From Paludibacter sp. UBA5753 (GTDB lineage Bacteria > Bacteroidota > Bacteroidia > Bacteroidales > Paludibacteraceae), in the NCBI GenBank assembly GCA_002427615.1, contig DIFH01000104.1, positions 1-11,297 of the forward strand: DNA of 11,297 nt, read 5' to 3'. The stretch's first letter is position 1. Every line of letters begins with the position of its first letter. The position numbers were made by a program, and so were the translations under genes. Below are positions 1 to 6,358 of this stretch, in pieces. The notes beneath the pieces were generated by a model. That model was not told where the DNA came from. It did no database searches and saw only the letters and a list, made by a program, of their open reading frames with translations.

Positions 1-30
1 ACTATAAATTACTATAAATTACTATTTATC
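1..30. repeat. Short tandem repeat, 10-base unit
   Basis: Two exact copies of ACTATAAATT stand head to tail and are followed by a diverged third copy, ACTATTTATC. The array touches the window edge, so more copies could lie to the left. It sits in AT-rich DNA downstream of folD and has no visible function. Confidence 0.6.
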
Positions 31-72
31 AAACTTATTATACTTTCATCAGACACTATTTAAACATTTACA

Positions 73-102
73 ATTTACCATTTCGACTAAAATATGGTAA
101 AT
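73..102 (-). repeat. Inverted repeat downstream of folD
   Basis: ATTTACCAT at 73-81 and ATGGTAAAT at 94-102 form a perfect 9-bp inverted repeat with a 12-base loop, 14 bases past the folD stop codon. It could act in 3' end formation of the folD transcript. The stem is AT-rich, and on the minus strand the T-run (103-110) comes before the hairpin rather than after it, so it is not a canonical intrinsic terminator. Confidence 0.35.
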
Positions 103-115
103 GAAAAAAAATAGA

Positions 116-997
116 TCAATAGATTTCCCCTTTTGCGGCCAACAGCGTATTTTTCATCAGAGCAACACGAGTCATCAAACCTACTCCACCGGGAACCGGA
201 GTGATATAAGAACATTTCGGCGCTACTTCGTCAAAAGCTACATCGCCTTTCAACTTAAAGCCCGATTTAGTTTCGGTGGAAGGCACACGTGTAGTTCCTA
301 CATCGATGATTACGACTCCATCTTTCACCATATCGGCTTTCAAAAATTCAGGTTGTCCAAGAGCGGCAATGATTATATCTGCCTGCAGACAAATTTCTTT
401 CAAATTTTTGGTGCGACTATGACAAACCGTTACTGTTGCATCGCCCGGATAACCTTTTTGCATCATAAGGGACGCAATTGGTTTACCCACGATATTACTC
501 CGTCCAATCACCACACAGTTTTTTCCTGAGGTTTCAATTTCATATCGTTTCAGAAGTTCCAAAATTCCCGATGGCGTTGCCGACACATAGCATGGCAAAC
601 CAATCGACATGCGACCCACATTTATCGGATGGAAACCATCCACATCCTTGCGGTAATCGATTGCTTCAATTATTTTTTGTTCTGAAATATGCTTTGGTAC
701 AGGTAATTGTACAATAAACCCATCTACATCCTCATCTTTATTCAATTTATCAACTTCGGCCAGTAAGACATCTTCGGTAACATCTTCTTCAAAACGGATC
801 AATGTAGATGTAAAACCGCAATCGCCACAATCTTTAACCTTTCCGGCAACGTACGATTCGCTTCCCCCATCGTGTCCGACGATAATCACAGCCAAATGAG
901 GACGTTTTGCCCCTGCACTGACCATTTTTTCTACTTCTTCGGCTATTTCAAGTTTTATTTGATTCGAAATAGCTTTGCCATCAATTAATTTATACAT
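116..997 (-). CDS. folD: Bifunctional methylenetetrahydrofolate dehydrogenase / methenyltetrahydrofolate cyclohydrolase
   Basis: FolD interconverts 5,10-methylene-, 5,10-methenyl- and 10-formyl-tetrahydrofolate in the cytosol with NADP, supplying one-carbon units for purine and formyl-methionine synthesis. The 293-residue length is normal for the family. Visible motifs are SYVAGKVKDCG (residues 48-58, with Y49 and K53 in the positions of the family's catalytic Tyr and Lys), QLPVP (97-101), DVDGFHPINVG (118-128), the nucleotide-binding loop VVIGRSNIVGKP (162-173) and the C-terminal signature PVPGGVGLMT (267-276). The start is ATG; there is no clear Shine-Dalgarno site, as is usual in Bacteroidota. 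The gene lies 91 bases downstream of ffh on the same strand and has no promoter of its own that I can see, so it is probably co-transcribed with ffh. The leader carries CAAACT-type short repeats, described separately. Nothing looks broken. Confidence 0.97.
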   Translation of the reverse strand: MYKLIDGKAISNQIKLEIAEEVEKMVSAGAKRPHLAVIIVGHDGGSESYVAGKVKDCGDCGFTSTLIRFEEDVTEDVLLAEVDKLNKDEDVDGFIVQLPVPKHISEQKIIEAIDYRKDVDGFHPINVGRMSIGLPCYVSATPSGILELLKRYEIETSGKNCVVIGRSNIVGKPIASLMMQKGYPGDATVTVCHSRTKNLKEICLQADIIIAALGQPEFLKADMVKDGVVIIDVGTTRVPSTETKSGFKLKGDVAFDEVAPKCSYITPVPGGVGLMTRVALMKNTLLAAKGEIY

Positions 998-1003
998 GTT
1001 TGA

Positions 1004-1028
1004 AAAGTTTAAGAGTTTGAAGTTTGAG
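1004..1028 (-). repeat. CAAACT-rich leader repeat upstream of folD
   Basis: The minus strand just before the folD start is built from imperfect units of the type CTCAAACTTCAAACT followed by AAACTTT. A close counterpart (one single-base gap and a few substitutions) precedes lgt at 7753-7778. Both are leader sequences ending within about 20 bases of a start codon. Their function is unknown; they could be replication-slippage products or an A/C-rich translation-enhancing leader. Confidence 0.45.
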
Positions 1029-1068
1029 AGTTTGTCCCGCCCAAGGCGAGATGAGAATTTGAAAGAAG

Positions 1069-1080
1069 CCCCATTTGGGG
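1069..1080 (-). terminator. Possible weak terminator after ffh
   Basis: A compact GC hairpin (CCCCA, 2-base loop, TGGGG) lies 8 bases past the ffh stop. On the minus strand it is followed by CTTCTTTC, a poor T-tract. It may cause partial termination before folD, but read-through is likely because folD shows no promoter of its own. Confidence 0.3.
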
Positions 1081-1088
1081 GGTAGGAA

Positions 1089-2408
1089 TTATCGTCTTTT
1101 CCCCATTTTTAACTTGCCCTGTTGTACAGTAGCCATACGCATCATTTTACTGGTCTGTTCAAACTGTTTCAACAAGCGGTTAACTTCCACAATAGTCGTC
1201 CCGCTTCCTTTGGCGATACGGTTTTTACGGCTTCCGTTCAACAAACCCGGATTTTCACGTTCCTTCGGAGTCATTGAGTGAATAATTGCTTCGATTCCCT
1301 TGAAAGCATTGTCATCAATTTCAACATCTTTCAGGGCTTTTCCCATTCCGGGAATCATGGCTGCCAAATCCTTGATATTACCCATCTTCTTGATTTGAGC
1401 AATCTGGGATAAAAAGTCATTAAAATCGAATTGGTTTTTCGCAATTTTCTTTTGCAGGCGGCGGGCTTCGTCTTCATCATATTGTTCCTGAGCGCGTTCA
1501 ACCAACGAAACAATATCGCCCATACCGAGAATACGGTCGGCCATACGTTCGGGATAAAACACGTCGAGCGCATCCATTTTTTCGCCGGTACCCACAAACT
1601 TAATCGGTTTGTTTACCACCGAACGGATGGAAAGCGCCGCGCCACCGCGCGTATCGCCATCGAGCTTGGTAAGAATCACTCCGTCAAAATTGAGGCGGTC
1701 GTTGAATTCTTTGGCAGTATTTACGGCATCCTGTCCGGTCATCGAATCCACCACAAACAGGATTTCCTGAGGCTGGATGGCTTTTTTGATGGCTGCAATT
1801 TCGTTCATCATCATTTCATCCACCGCCAAACGACCGGCAGTATCGACAATGACCACATCGTTTCCGTGCAGTTTGGCATATTTAATAGCCGCTTCGGCAA
1901 TGGCAACCGGATTTTTGTTTTCTAAATCTGAGTAAACCGGAACGCCGAGTTGTTCGCCCAACACTTTCAACTGCTCGATAGCAGCAGGACGATACACGTC
2001 GCAAGCTACCAGAAGCGGATATTTGCTGCGTTTGGTTTTCAGCAAATTGGCCAATTTACCGGAGAATGTAGTTTTACCCGAACCTTGTAACCCCGACATT
2101 AAAATTACAGAAGGATTTCCTTTCAGATTGATGTCCACACTTTGTCCACCCATCAATTCAGCTAACTCGTCGTGCACAATTTTCACCAACAACTGATTGG
2201 GTTTCAGCGATGTCAATACGTTTTGACCAATGGCTTTATCTTTTACTGTATCGGTAAATGTTTTGGCAATTTTATAGTTAACGTCGGCATCCAACAAGGC
2301 TTTGCGCACATCTTTCAGCGTTTCCGCCACATTAATTTCGGTAATTTTACCTTCACCTTTCAGAATTTTAAACGACCGTTCCAGCCTTTCACTAAGAGAT
2401 TCAAACAT
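1089..2408 (-). CDS. ffh: Signal recognition particle protein Ffh (SRP54 GTPase)
   Basis: Ffh is the protein subunit of the bacterial signal recognition particle. With 4.5S RNA it binds signal sequences of nascent membrane proteins and delivers ribosomes to FtsY at the inner membrane. The 439 residues are typical. The N domain covers about residues 1-95. The G domain shows the P-loop GLQGSGKTT (106-114), DTAGR (189-193), TKLDGDTRGG (247-256) and GTGEK (273-277). A methionine-rich M domain runs from about 305 to the end, with MIPGMGK (351-357) and the RNA-binding region near SRKNRIAKGSGTT (393-405). The start MFESLSERL is the usual family start. A clear Bacteroidetes-type promoter lies about 100 bases upstream (2509-2539), and folD follows downstream. 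No anomalies are visible. Confidence 0.97.
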   Translation of the reverse strand: MFESLSERLERSFKILKGEGKITEINVAETLKDVRKALLDADVNYKIAKTFTDTVKDKAIGQNVLTSLKPNQLLVKIVHDELAELMGGQSVDINLKGNPSVILMSGLQGSGKTTFSGKLANLLKTKRSKYPLLVACDVYRPAAIEQLKVLGEQLGVPVYSDLENKNPVAIAEAAIKYAKLHGNDVVIVDTAGRLAVDEMMMNEIAAIKKAIQPQEILFVVDSMTGQDAVNTAKEFNDRLNFDGVILTKLDGDTRGGAALSIRSVVNKPIKFVGTGEKMDALDVFYPERMADRILGMGDIVSLVERAQEQYDEDEARRLQKKIAKNQFDFNDFLSQIAQIKKMGNIKDLAAMIPGMGKALKDVEIDDNAFKGIEAIIHSMTPKERENPGLLNGSRKNRIAKGSGTTIVEVNRLLKQFEQTSKMMRMATVQQGKLKMGKRR

Positions 2409-2508
2409 AAGTTTTTATAATTTATATCCTCAAAAAGTAATTTTAATCTGATCGATCAAATTAAAATTTCCCTCTCTAAGGATCGGGGGTAGTTTTTTTT
2501 CGAGAGCA

Positions 2509-2539
2509 CAAAGGTACAAAAAATCATGCTATTTTCAAA
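2509..2539 (-). promoter_or_regulatory. Bacteroidetes-type housekeeping promoter of ffh
   Basis: Read on the minus strand, TTTG (2536-2539), exactly 19 bases, then TACCTTTG (2509-2516) gives a perfect match to the Bacteroidetes sigma-ABfr consensus TTTG...TAnnTTTG. Transcription would begin near 2500, leaving a leader of roughly 90-95 bases before the ffh ATG at 2408. The leader includes an 8-base A-run, read as T's on the plus strand, at 2493-2500. Confidence 0.8.
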
Positions 2540-2565
2540 CAGCTGATTATAGGGAAAAACCTGTT

Positions 2566-3147
2566 TTATTTTACACTCTCCTTCCTTGCAAATTCAATTA
2601 AATCGGGGAAAAACGAATGAAAACGCTTTTCTATTTCATCTGAATTTTCCAGTAGAAATTGTATGGTTTTATCCGGCTCTATGGCCGATGATTTATAGTT
2701 TGCCATGATTTGAAGCGAATCTTTCAATCCATCAATCGATGCGTATTTCTTTAAACGGTTGGCGCTGATAAAATGAAAAATAAAGCCTTGAACCTTGACA
2801 GGTAAATGTTTATAATTTACTATTACGAGAAAATAAAACCGGAATGCAAATACATTCAGGGATTCCGAAGAATACGAGGAAAAATTGATGGCTAAAAAAT
2901 AGTCGAAATACATATCGGCAATAATTCCCGCATATCTCCCGAAACCTGGCCGGATAAAATTCACGGTTTCGCGCACAACAGGATGTGAATCGGTAAATTC
3001 ATCGATTTTACGATGTAAAACTATGCCCTGGCGAATTTTCGGAGGATATTCATTAAACCGGCTTCCTTTTACAAAGTCGCCAATAAAATTTCCGATTTTT
3101 ACCTGAGGATCGTTTCCCGACAGGAATATATGAGCAAGATAGTTCAA
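2566..3147 (-). CDS. Acyl carrier protein phosphodiesterase (AcpH / DUF479 family)
   Basis: AcpH-family enzymes hydrolyse the 4'-phosphopantetheine group from holo-ACP, giving apo-ACP; the fold is related to HD-type phosphohydrolases. The family pattern is clear: NYLAHIFLSG at the N terminus, GNFIGDFVKG, then GIVLHRKIDEFTDSHP and RYAGIIADMYFDYFLA, with conserved Asp/His residues. The farthest upstream start is GTG at 3171 (201 residues), but I place the start at TTG 3147. That makes the protein begin MNYLAHIFLS, the usual family N terminus, and gives 193 residues, the length of E. coli AcpH. A TACTTTTG -7 box covers 3171-3178, so the GTG would lie upstream of the transcript start. No ATG occurs early in the frame. 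The preceding minus-strand operon ends with a strong terminator at 3213-3250, so this gene is probably monocistronic. Family assignment is firm; activity is inferred. Confidence 0.87.
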   Translation of the reverse strand: MNYLAHIFLSGNDPQVKIGNFIGDFVKGSRFNEYPPKIRQGIVLHRKIDEFTDSHPVVRETVNFIRPGFGRYAGIIADMYFDYFLAINFSSYSSESLNVFAFRFYFLVIVNYKHLPVKVQGFIFHFISANRLKKYASIDGLKDSLQIMANYKSSAIEPDKTIQFLLENSDEIEKRFHSFFPDLIEFARKESVK

Positions 3148-3170
3148 AATTATAGTTGAATTTGGCAGCA

Positions 3171-3178
3171 CAAAAGTA
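3171..3178 (-). promoter_or_regulatory. Candidate -7 promoter element for the AcpH-like gene
   Basis: On the minus strand TACTTTTG matches TAnnTTTG and runs on as TGTGC-type sequence, just as the ffh promoter box does (both read TTTGTGC). A TTTG at the ideal -33 distance is not present; GTTG lies closer than expected. The position just after the upstream terminator favours a real promoter. It would start the message near 3164, about 17 bases before the TTG start at 3147. Confidence 0.5.
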
Positions 3179-3212
3179 ACAAAATTATCATCAACCGGAT
3201 AATCCTATAAAA

Positions 3213-3250
3213 AAAAATAAGGCTACCCTGAGAGTGATAGCCTTATTTTT
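3213..3250 (-). terminator. Strong (bidirectional-looking) intrinsic terminator of the sigma-factor operon
   Basis: AAAAATAAGGCTA at 3213-3225 pairs perfectly with TAGCCTTATTTTT at 3238-3250, a 13-bp stem with a 12-base loop. On the minus strand the stem runs into an unbroken T-tract, the classical intrinsic terminator form. It lies 43 bases past the stop of the small secreted protein gene and separates that operon from the AcpH-like gene. The plus strand also has a T-run, but no plus-strand gene enters here. Confidence 0.9.
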
Positions 3251-3293
3251 CAACTTATTTTATTGACCGGAAACAGATTCATTTTTTAAACGT

Positions 3294-3629
3294 TTATTCA
3301 CGGCGATCGCAAATTCCGTTTTTGTTGGCATCAATATAGTTTGGACCTTTGTAATTTTGTGCATTTCCGTTTCTACAATACCCGCTTCCATTTTTGTTTC
3401 CTCTGTGCAAACCGTTTGCGCGGCCACTTCCATCTCTCAAACCCGTTCCGTTTCCGTAAGTACATGTTTTGTTTTCATAATTATCACAAACTTGATTGTT
3501 GTTTTTGTCCACATAACATGATTTTTTGATTACTGATTTTGCCGGTTCGGCAGCTTTGGTCGTTTGAGCCGACAGCGTTCCAACCATGGCAATTAAGGCA
3601 AATGCCATAAATAATACTTTTGTTTTCAT
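3294..3629 (-). CDS. Small secreted cysteine-containing protein with two EF-hand/dockerin-like loops
   Basis: A 111-residue protein of unknown function. It starts with a signal peptide (MKTK, a hydrophobic stretch to about residue 20, probable cleavage near LSAQ, 19-22). The mature part has two related segments of the calcium-loop type DxNxNxxxD: D41-K-N43-N-N45-Q-V-C48-D49 and D100-A-N102-K-N104-G105-I-C107-D108. Each has a Cys just before the last Asp and a Tyr two residues before the first. Between them lies a Gly/Asn/Arg-rich low-complexity linker (about 57-95). There are five cysteines (38, 48, 56, 85, 107), so disulphides or metal binding are possible. It is the last gene of the sigma/anti-sigma/sensor operon, 36 bases after the sensor gene, and is followed by a strong terminator. 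I infer a periplasmic or surface protein linked to envelope metal or folding stress. No established family name can be given with confidence. Confidence 0.8.
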   Translation of the reverse strand: MKTKVLFMAFALIAMVGTLSAQTTKAAEPAKSVIKKSCYVDKNNNQVCDNYENKTCTYGNGTGLRDGSGRANGLHRGNKNGSGYCRNGNAQNYKGPNYIDANKNGICDRRE

Positions 3630-3665
3630 TGTAAATAATTTTTTTTGATTTTTGATTGTTACTAT

Positions 3666-4190
3666 TTATTGATTTCGAAATCCATTTCCATTTCTGCGAT
3701 GCCGCATCCCCTGTCCATCACATGATTTGTTCTTAAAAAGCGGACTAAATACTTCTTCAAGTTGTTTAATCTGTTCAGCGGTACAAACGCGCTTTATTTT
3801 GATATAATAAGCGTTTGTTTCTTTTTTCAGTTCAGTATGCATTTGTCCTGTTTCCATAGCCAGTTGATTGAGACGCATTGTATCAGAATCTGTTTTTTTG
3901 AGTTCAGTATAAATTTCATTTTTCAAAGAATCAATTTTGCTTATAATTTCGTTGGCTCTGGGTTGAAATGCATGGTTTGCTTCTCTGAAGGCATCCATTT
4001 GGTCATTATCGAAACCCAAGGTATGCCGGAAGTACCTGCCGTTTAATCTGTTTTCGGTTTCAGCATCAACAACAATTGCTTCTTTATCAATATTATCCTG
4101 ATAATTATGGTAAACAATTGTAGCTATGGTGCTTACATTAAACAGAACCAACAATGCCACAAGCCATTGAAGTGTTTTAATTTTATTCAT
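3666..4190 (-). CDS. Membrane-anchored Spy/CpxP/CnrX-like periplasmic sensor or chaperone
   Basis: A 174-residue protein with a short cytosolic start (MNKIKTLQ), one N-terminal membrane segment (about residues 9-28, WLVALLVLFN...) and a largely helical, charged periplasmic domain. The features resemble the heavy-metal-resistance / Spy-CpxP fold: an early LGFDNDQMDAFREA segment, a long central helix, and a late CTAEQIKQLEEVF segment in the place of the LTxxQ repeat. The tail is rich in Arg, Asn and Gly with Cys157 and His164. Candidate metal ligands are H56, H73, H118, C136, C157 and H164, but no clear H-x3-H pair as in CnrX is seen. The frame stays open to an ATG at 4235; I chose ATG 4190, because it overlaps the anti-sigma stop by 8 bases (translational coupling) and gives a normal signal-anchor. 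By position (sigma, anti-sigma, this gene) it matches CnrX, which restrains or tunes the anti-sigma factor. That role is inferred. Confidence 0.82.
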   Translation of the reverse strand: MNKIKTLQWLVALLVLFNVSTIATIVYHNYQDNIDKEAIVVDAETENRLNGRYFRHTLGFDNDQMDAFREANHAFQPRANEIISKIDSLKNEIYTELKKTDSDTMRLNQLAMETGQMHTELKKETNAYYIKIKRVCTAEQIKQLEEVFSPLFKNKSCDGQGMRHRRNGNGFRNQ

Positions 4191-4467
4191 AATTTTCGGC
4201 ATTATAGTATACAAAATTCTCAATTTCACTATCATTTATATGAATTGCAGTCTGATTTTCAGAATTATTACTGTAAAATCCGCCCAACTGAATTCCCATA
4301 AAAACAACTATACCGAAACTCGCAGCTACTGCAAAACTTTGCCATAGATGAACCCTCCGCGCAACCGGAGCTTCAATTCGGGCCATTATCCGAGTGGATA
4401 AGAAAGGATTTGGCTCTGTTTGCTTTTCCTTGTTTATAAATTCGTTTATGTAATCGTCAGCTTTCAT
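4183..4467 (-). CDS. Small single-pass membrane anti-sigma factor
   Basis: A 94-residue protein with a cytosolic N-terminal region of about 40 residues containing NPFLSTRIMARIEA (20-33), a pattern seen in small Bacteroidota anti-sigma factors, then one membrane helix (about 42-63) and a short periplasmic tail of about 30 residues. The size and topology match CnrY-type anti-sigma proteins, which hold their ECF sigma factor at the membrane through a short helical peptide. It lies 36 bases downstream of the sigma gene, and its stop overlaps the start of the Spy/CnrX-like gene (8 bases). No zinc-type HxxxCxxC anti-sigma motif is present, so it is not of the ZAS class. Function is inferred from topology and operon position. 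Confidence 0.8.
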   Translation of the reverse strand: MKADDYINEFINKEKQTEPNPFLSTRIMARIEAPVARRVHLWQSFAVAASFGIVVFMGIQLGGFYSNNSENQTAIHINDSEIENFVYYNAENYE

Positions 4468-4503
4468 TTTATTTAGCGTGTTTATAATTAGACTATTTTT
4501 ATT

Positions 4504-5061
4504 TTAATTTCCTACTATTTTCTTCAGTTTTTTCTGCAAATTTATTTTTGCCCGTTGTAAATGTTGTTCTACGGCTCCCTCCGTTATTTTCATAATACCG
4601 GCAATTTCCCTTTGCGATAGATCATCGTATTTACTCAACACAAAAATTGTACGCTGTTTATCAGGTAGCGAATCAACTGCTTTTCTTATTTTCGCTTCAC
4701 GTTCTTTTTCGATAAGTTTTTGCTCCGGATTTTTTTCGTTGTCGATTTTATCAAACATGTTTTGAAATATATTTTCGGTAAACTCCAATAAATCAAAACG
4801 ATTGGCTCTATTGGTATGATTTATACAGGTATTTACCGAAACGCGATATAGCCAGGTTGTGAATTCGGCCTCGCCTTTAAATGTATTTAGCGATTGAAAA
4901 ATCTTGATAAAAACCTCCTGCGTTAAATCTTCGGCATCTTCTTTTACATGCACAAAACCTACAGCCATGCGAAACACCAACGCCTGGTATTTGTCGACTA
5001 ATAAACGGAAACTGCTATGATCCCCTGCTTTTATTTTATCAATAATTTCTAAATCTGACAT
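4504..5061 (-). CDS. ECF-type RNA polymerase sigma factor (sigma-70 family)
   Basis: A 185-residue protein with the two ECF sigma domains only. Region 2 (about 21-88) contains the conserved DAEDLTQEVFIKIF (42-55), and the region 2.3-2.4 part FTTWLYRVSVN (67-77) recognises and melts the -10 element. Region 4 (about 125-178) holds LPDKQRTIF and the helix-turn-helix LSQREIAGIMKITEGAVEQH (148-167). There is no region 1.1 or 3. The start MSDLEIIDKIKAGD is typical of the family. It is the first gene of a four-gene minus-strand operon with a membrane anti-sigma factor, a Spy/CnrX-like periplasmic protein and a small secreted protein. By analogy it would be released upon an envelope signal such as metal or misfolded protein and would activate its own operon; the signal and targets are not visible. 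A candidate vegetative promoter is at 5168-5199. Confidence 0.95.
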   Translation of the reverse strand: MSDLEIIDKIKAGDHSSFRLLVDKYQALVFRMAVGFVHVKEDAEDLTQEVFIKIFQSLNTFKGEAEFTTWLYRVSVNTCINHTNRANRFDLLEFTENIFQNMFDKIDNEKNPEQKLIEKEREAKIRKAVDSLPDKQRTIFVLSKYDDLSQREIAGIMKITEGAVEQHLQRAKINLQKKLKKIVGN

Positions 5062-5167
5062 TTTTTTGTCTTTTGAATTATTAGACAGTTTTAATGGGTA
5101 TTTCCTATTGTTTAAAATGACATTCTTCTGTAAAAAGTTTAAAACAGGAACAACAAGAATGAGCCAA

Positions 5168-5199
5168 CAAATTTATTTTCAACTATTTTCATGCACAAA
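5168..5199 (-). promoter_or_regulatory. Candidate housekeeping promoter of the sigma-factor operon
   Basis: Read on the minus strand, TTTG (5196-5199), 20 bases, then TAAATTTG (5168-5175) matches the Bacteroidetes TTTG/TAnnTTTG consensus with near-ideal spacing. It would give a leader of about 100 bases before the sigma ATG. Nearer the gene, the minus strand holds GGAAATA and GTCTAA, resembling ECF -35 and -10 elements, but only 19 bases separate their starts, which is short, so autoregulation is not demonstrated. Confidence 0.5.
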
Positions 5200-5428
5200 A
5201 GTTTTTATAAATATTCAATTGGGAGCATGTTGTTCCATTACAATGACCGAAATAAATAAAATTAACAATGTCGGGTTCCTTGAGTTCAGTCTTTTTTAAA
5301 AATCACCAAAACAATTTCGGGTGTTTTGCCGTTGTAAAGCAAAAAATCACTCATGCCCCTATCCATCGAATCAGTATCCGACTAATCAAACAGTTTATCT
5401 ATTGTATTTGATTGATAAAAATTAAATG
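5200..5428. other. Non-coding stretch between sigma operon and repeat copy A
   Basis: AT-rich sequence between the divergently read sigma operon and nitroreductase gene. I see no convincing gene, terminator or RNA. A TTTG at 5407-5410 and a near -7 box (TAGTGTTTG, 5434-5442, one base too long) at the left edge of repeat A could together make a poor plus-strand promoter for the nitroreductase; the 23-base spacing is outside the usual range. Confidence 0.4.
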
Positions 5429-5587
5429 CTATATAGTGTTTGTAAGAAAACGCCCACCTCTGCGTCGCACTCGCAGTAAAAACTACTCATTCCGCCTTGG
5501 CTGGACTCCGTGTTTTCGCTACTTCGTGCGCCTTGACCTTGACGTTTTCTTATCAAACGCCGGTTTTTTCTCTCAAGCGCTATATAG
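5429..5587 (+). repeat. Palindromic MITE-like repeat, copy A
   Basis: A 159-bp element that recurs in the same orientation at 6359-6516 (about 87% identical by eye, one single-base gap, with a perfect 51-base core at 5513-5563). It begins and ends with the octamer CTATATAG, and its outer 26 bases form an imperfect terminal inverted repeat (20 of 26 matches; several mismatches would be G-U pairs in RNA). A nested perfect inverted repeat, TAAGAAAACG (5443-5452) and CGTTTTCTTA (5543-5552), can compete with the outer stem. There is no transposase; size and ends fit a non-autonomous miniature element or a REP/BIME-like structured repeat. It ends 23 bases before the nitroreductase ATG, so it occupies that gene's upstream region. 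The minus strand is open through the element, but the changes between copies do not look protein-constrained. Confidence 0.8.
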
Positions 5588-5610
5588 TATAAAACATAAT
5601 TATATAAAAA

Positions 5611-6237
5611 ATGAATTTGATAGAACAACTCAACTGGCGATATGCCGCTAAACGGATGAACGGGACAAAAGTTCCACAAGAAAAAGTAGACAGGATTCTT
5701 GAAGCAATCCGGTTGGCGCCCACCTCTTTCGGACTGCAGGCTTTTAAGGTAATTGATATTACGGATTCCGCTTTACGCGAAAGAATCTTTAACGAAGCTT
5801 GCCAACAGCCGCAAATAAAAGAAGGTTCGAATGTGCTGGTTTTTGCCGCAAACAGAAAAGTGACTGCCGAAATAGTTGATGATTACATGAAACTGATTGC
5901 AGCAACCCGCGAAATCCCTGTTGATTCCTTGAACAGATTCCGCGCAGCATTTGATAGCCTTGTTACAGACAGTGAAGAACGGAATCTTGCATGGACTACC
6001 TGCCAGGTTTATATTCCTTTGGGCGTTGGACTGGTAGCCGCTGCCGAGGAAAAAGTGGACGCAACGCCTATTGAAGGCTTTGACTCTGCCGCATTGGACA
6101 AAATACTTGGACTGGAAGAACAAAATTTAGCTTCGATAACTATTCTGGCGTTAGGTTATCGCGACGAATCGGTCGATCGTCTCGCTTCAGCCAGGAAAGT
6201 TCGCAAAAGCGCCCGGGATTTGTTTGTAAAACTCTGA
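5611..6237 (+). CDS. NfsB-like nitroreductase / NAD(P)H-dependent flavin oxidoreductase
   Basis: A 208-residue protein of the FMN-dependent nitroreductase fold, of the NfsB/dihydropteridine reductase type. These soluble homodimers use NAD(P)H to reduce nitroaromatics, quinones or flavins; the natural substrate is usually unknown. The N-terminal RYAAKRM (10-16) lies in the position of the FMN phosphate-binding Arg/Lys segment, APTSFGLQ (36-43) is the flavin-contacting Ser-rich loop, DATPIEGFD (150-158) is close to the same motif in E. coli NfsB, and the C-terminal KVRKSARDLF supplies the basic residues expected near the FMN phosphate. The length is slightly below the 217 residues of E. coli NfsB. 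It is the only sizeable plus-strand gene here, lies between two direct repeat copies and has its own terminator. Leader bases before the ATG are nearly all A/T. Whether the repeats affect its expression or mobility is not shown. Confidence 0.9.
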   Translation: MNLIEQLNWRYAAKRMNGTKVPQEKVDRILEAIRLAPTSFGLQAFKVIDITDSALRERIFNEACQQPQIKEGSNVLVFAANRKVTAEIVDDYMKLIAATREIPVDSLNRFRAAFDSLVTDSEERNLAWTTCQVYIPLGVGLVAAAEEKVDATPIEGFDSAALDKILGLEEQNLASITILALGYRDESVDRLASARKVRKSARDLFVKL

Positions 6238-6256
6238 TCAACTCTATATAAGCCCC

Positions 6257-6300
6257 AAGACCGGCATTACTTTGAAAAAATAAGTAAGCCGGTCTTTTTT
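6257..6300 (+). terminator. Strong intrinsic terminator of the nitroreductase gene
   Basis: AAGACCGGC (6257-6265) pairs with GCCGGTCTT (6288-6296), and the stem continues inward after one bulged A (6266) with TTACTT (6267-6272) and AAGTAA (6282-6287). The result is a 15-bp stem, a 9-base A-rich loop and a T-tract ending at 6300. It starts 19 bases after the stop codon. Confidence 0.93.
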
Positions 6301-6358
6301 ATGAGTTGTTGTAAACAACAAGCGAAGCCTGTTCAACAACCTACAACCGATTTTACCG

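Noticed and set aside
4191..4235. Longer N terminus for the Spy/CnrX-like protein
   Set aside because: The extension would overlap the anti-sigma gene further and place 15 residues before an otherwise normal signal-anchor; ATG 4190 fits the coupled 8-base overlap better.
5065..5110. ECF-type autoregulatory promoter (GGAAATA and GTCTAA on the minus strand)
   Set aside because: The spacing is a few bases shorter than usual for ECF promoters and the -35 match is partial, so it is mentioned only as a weak possibility.
5066..5299. Plus-strand frame of 77 codons in the sigma-operon leader
   Set aside because: Low-complexity composition, no family resemblance, non-ATG start, and it overlaps the leader and candidate promoter of the sigma operon.
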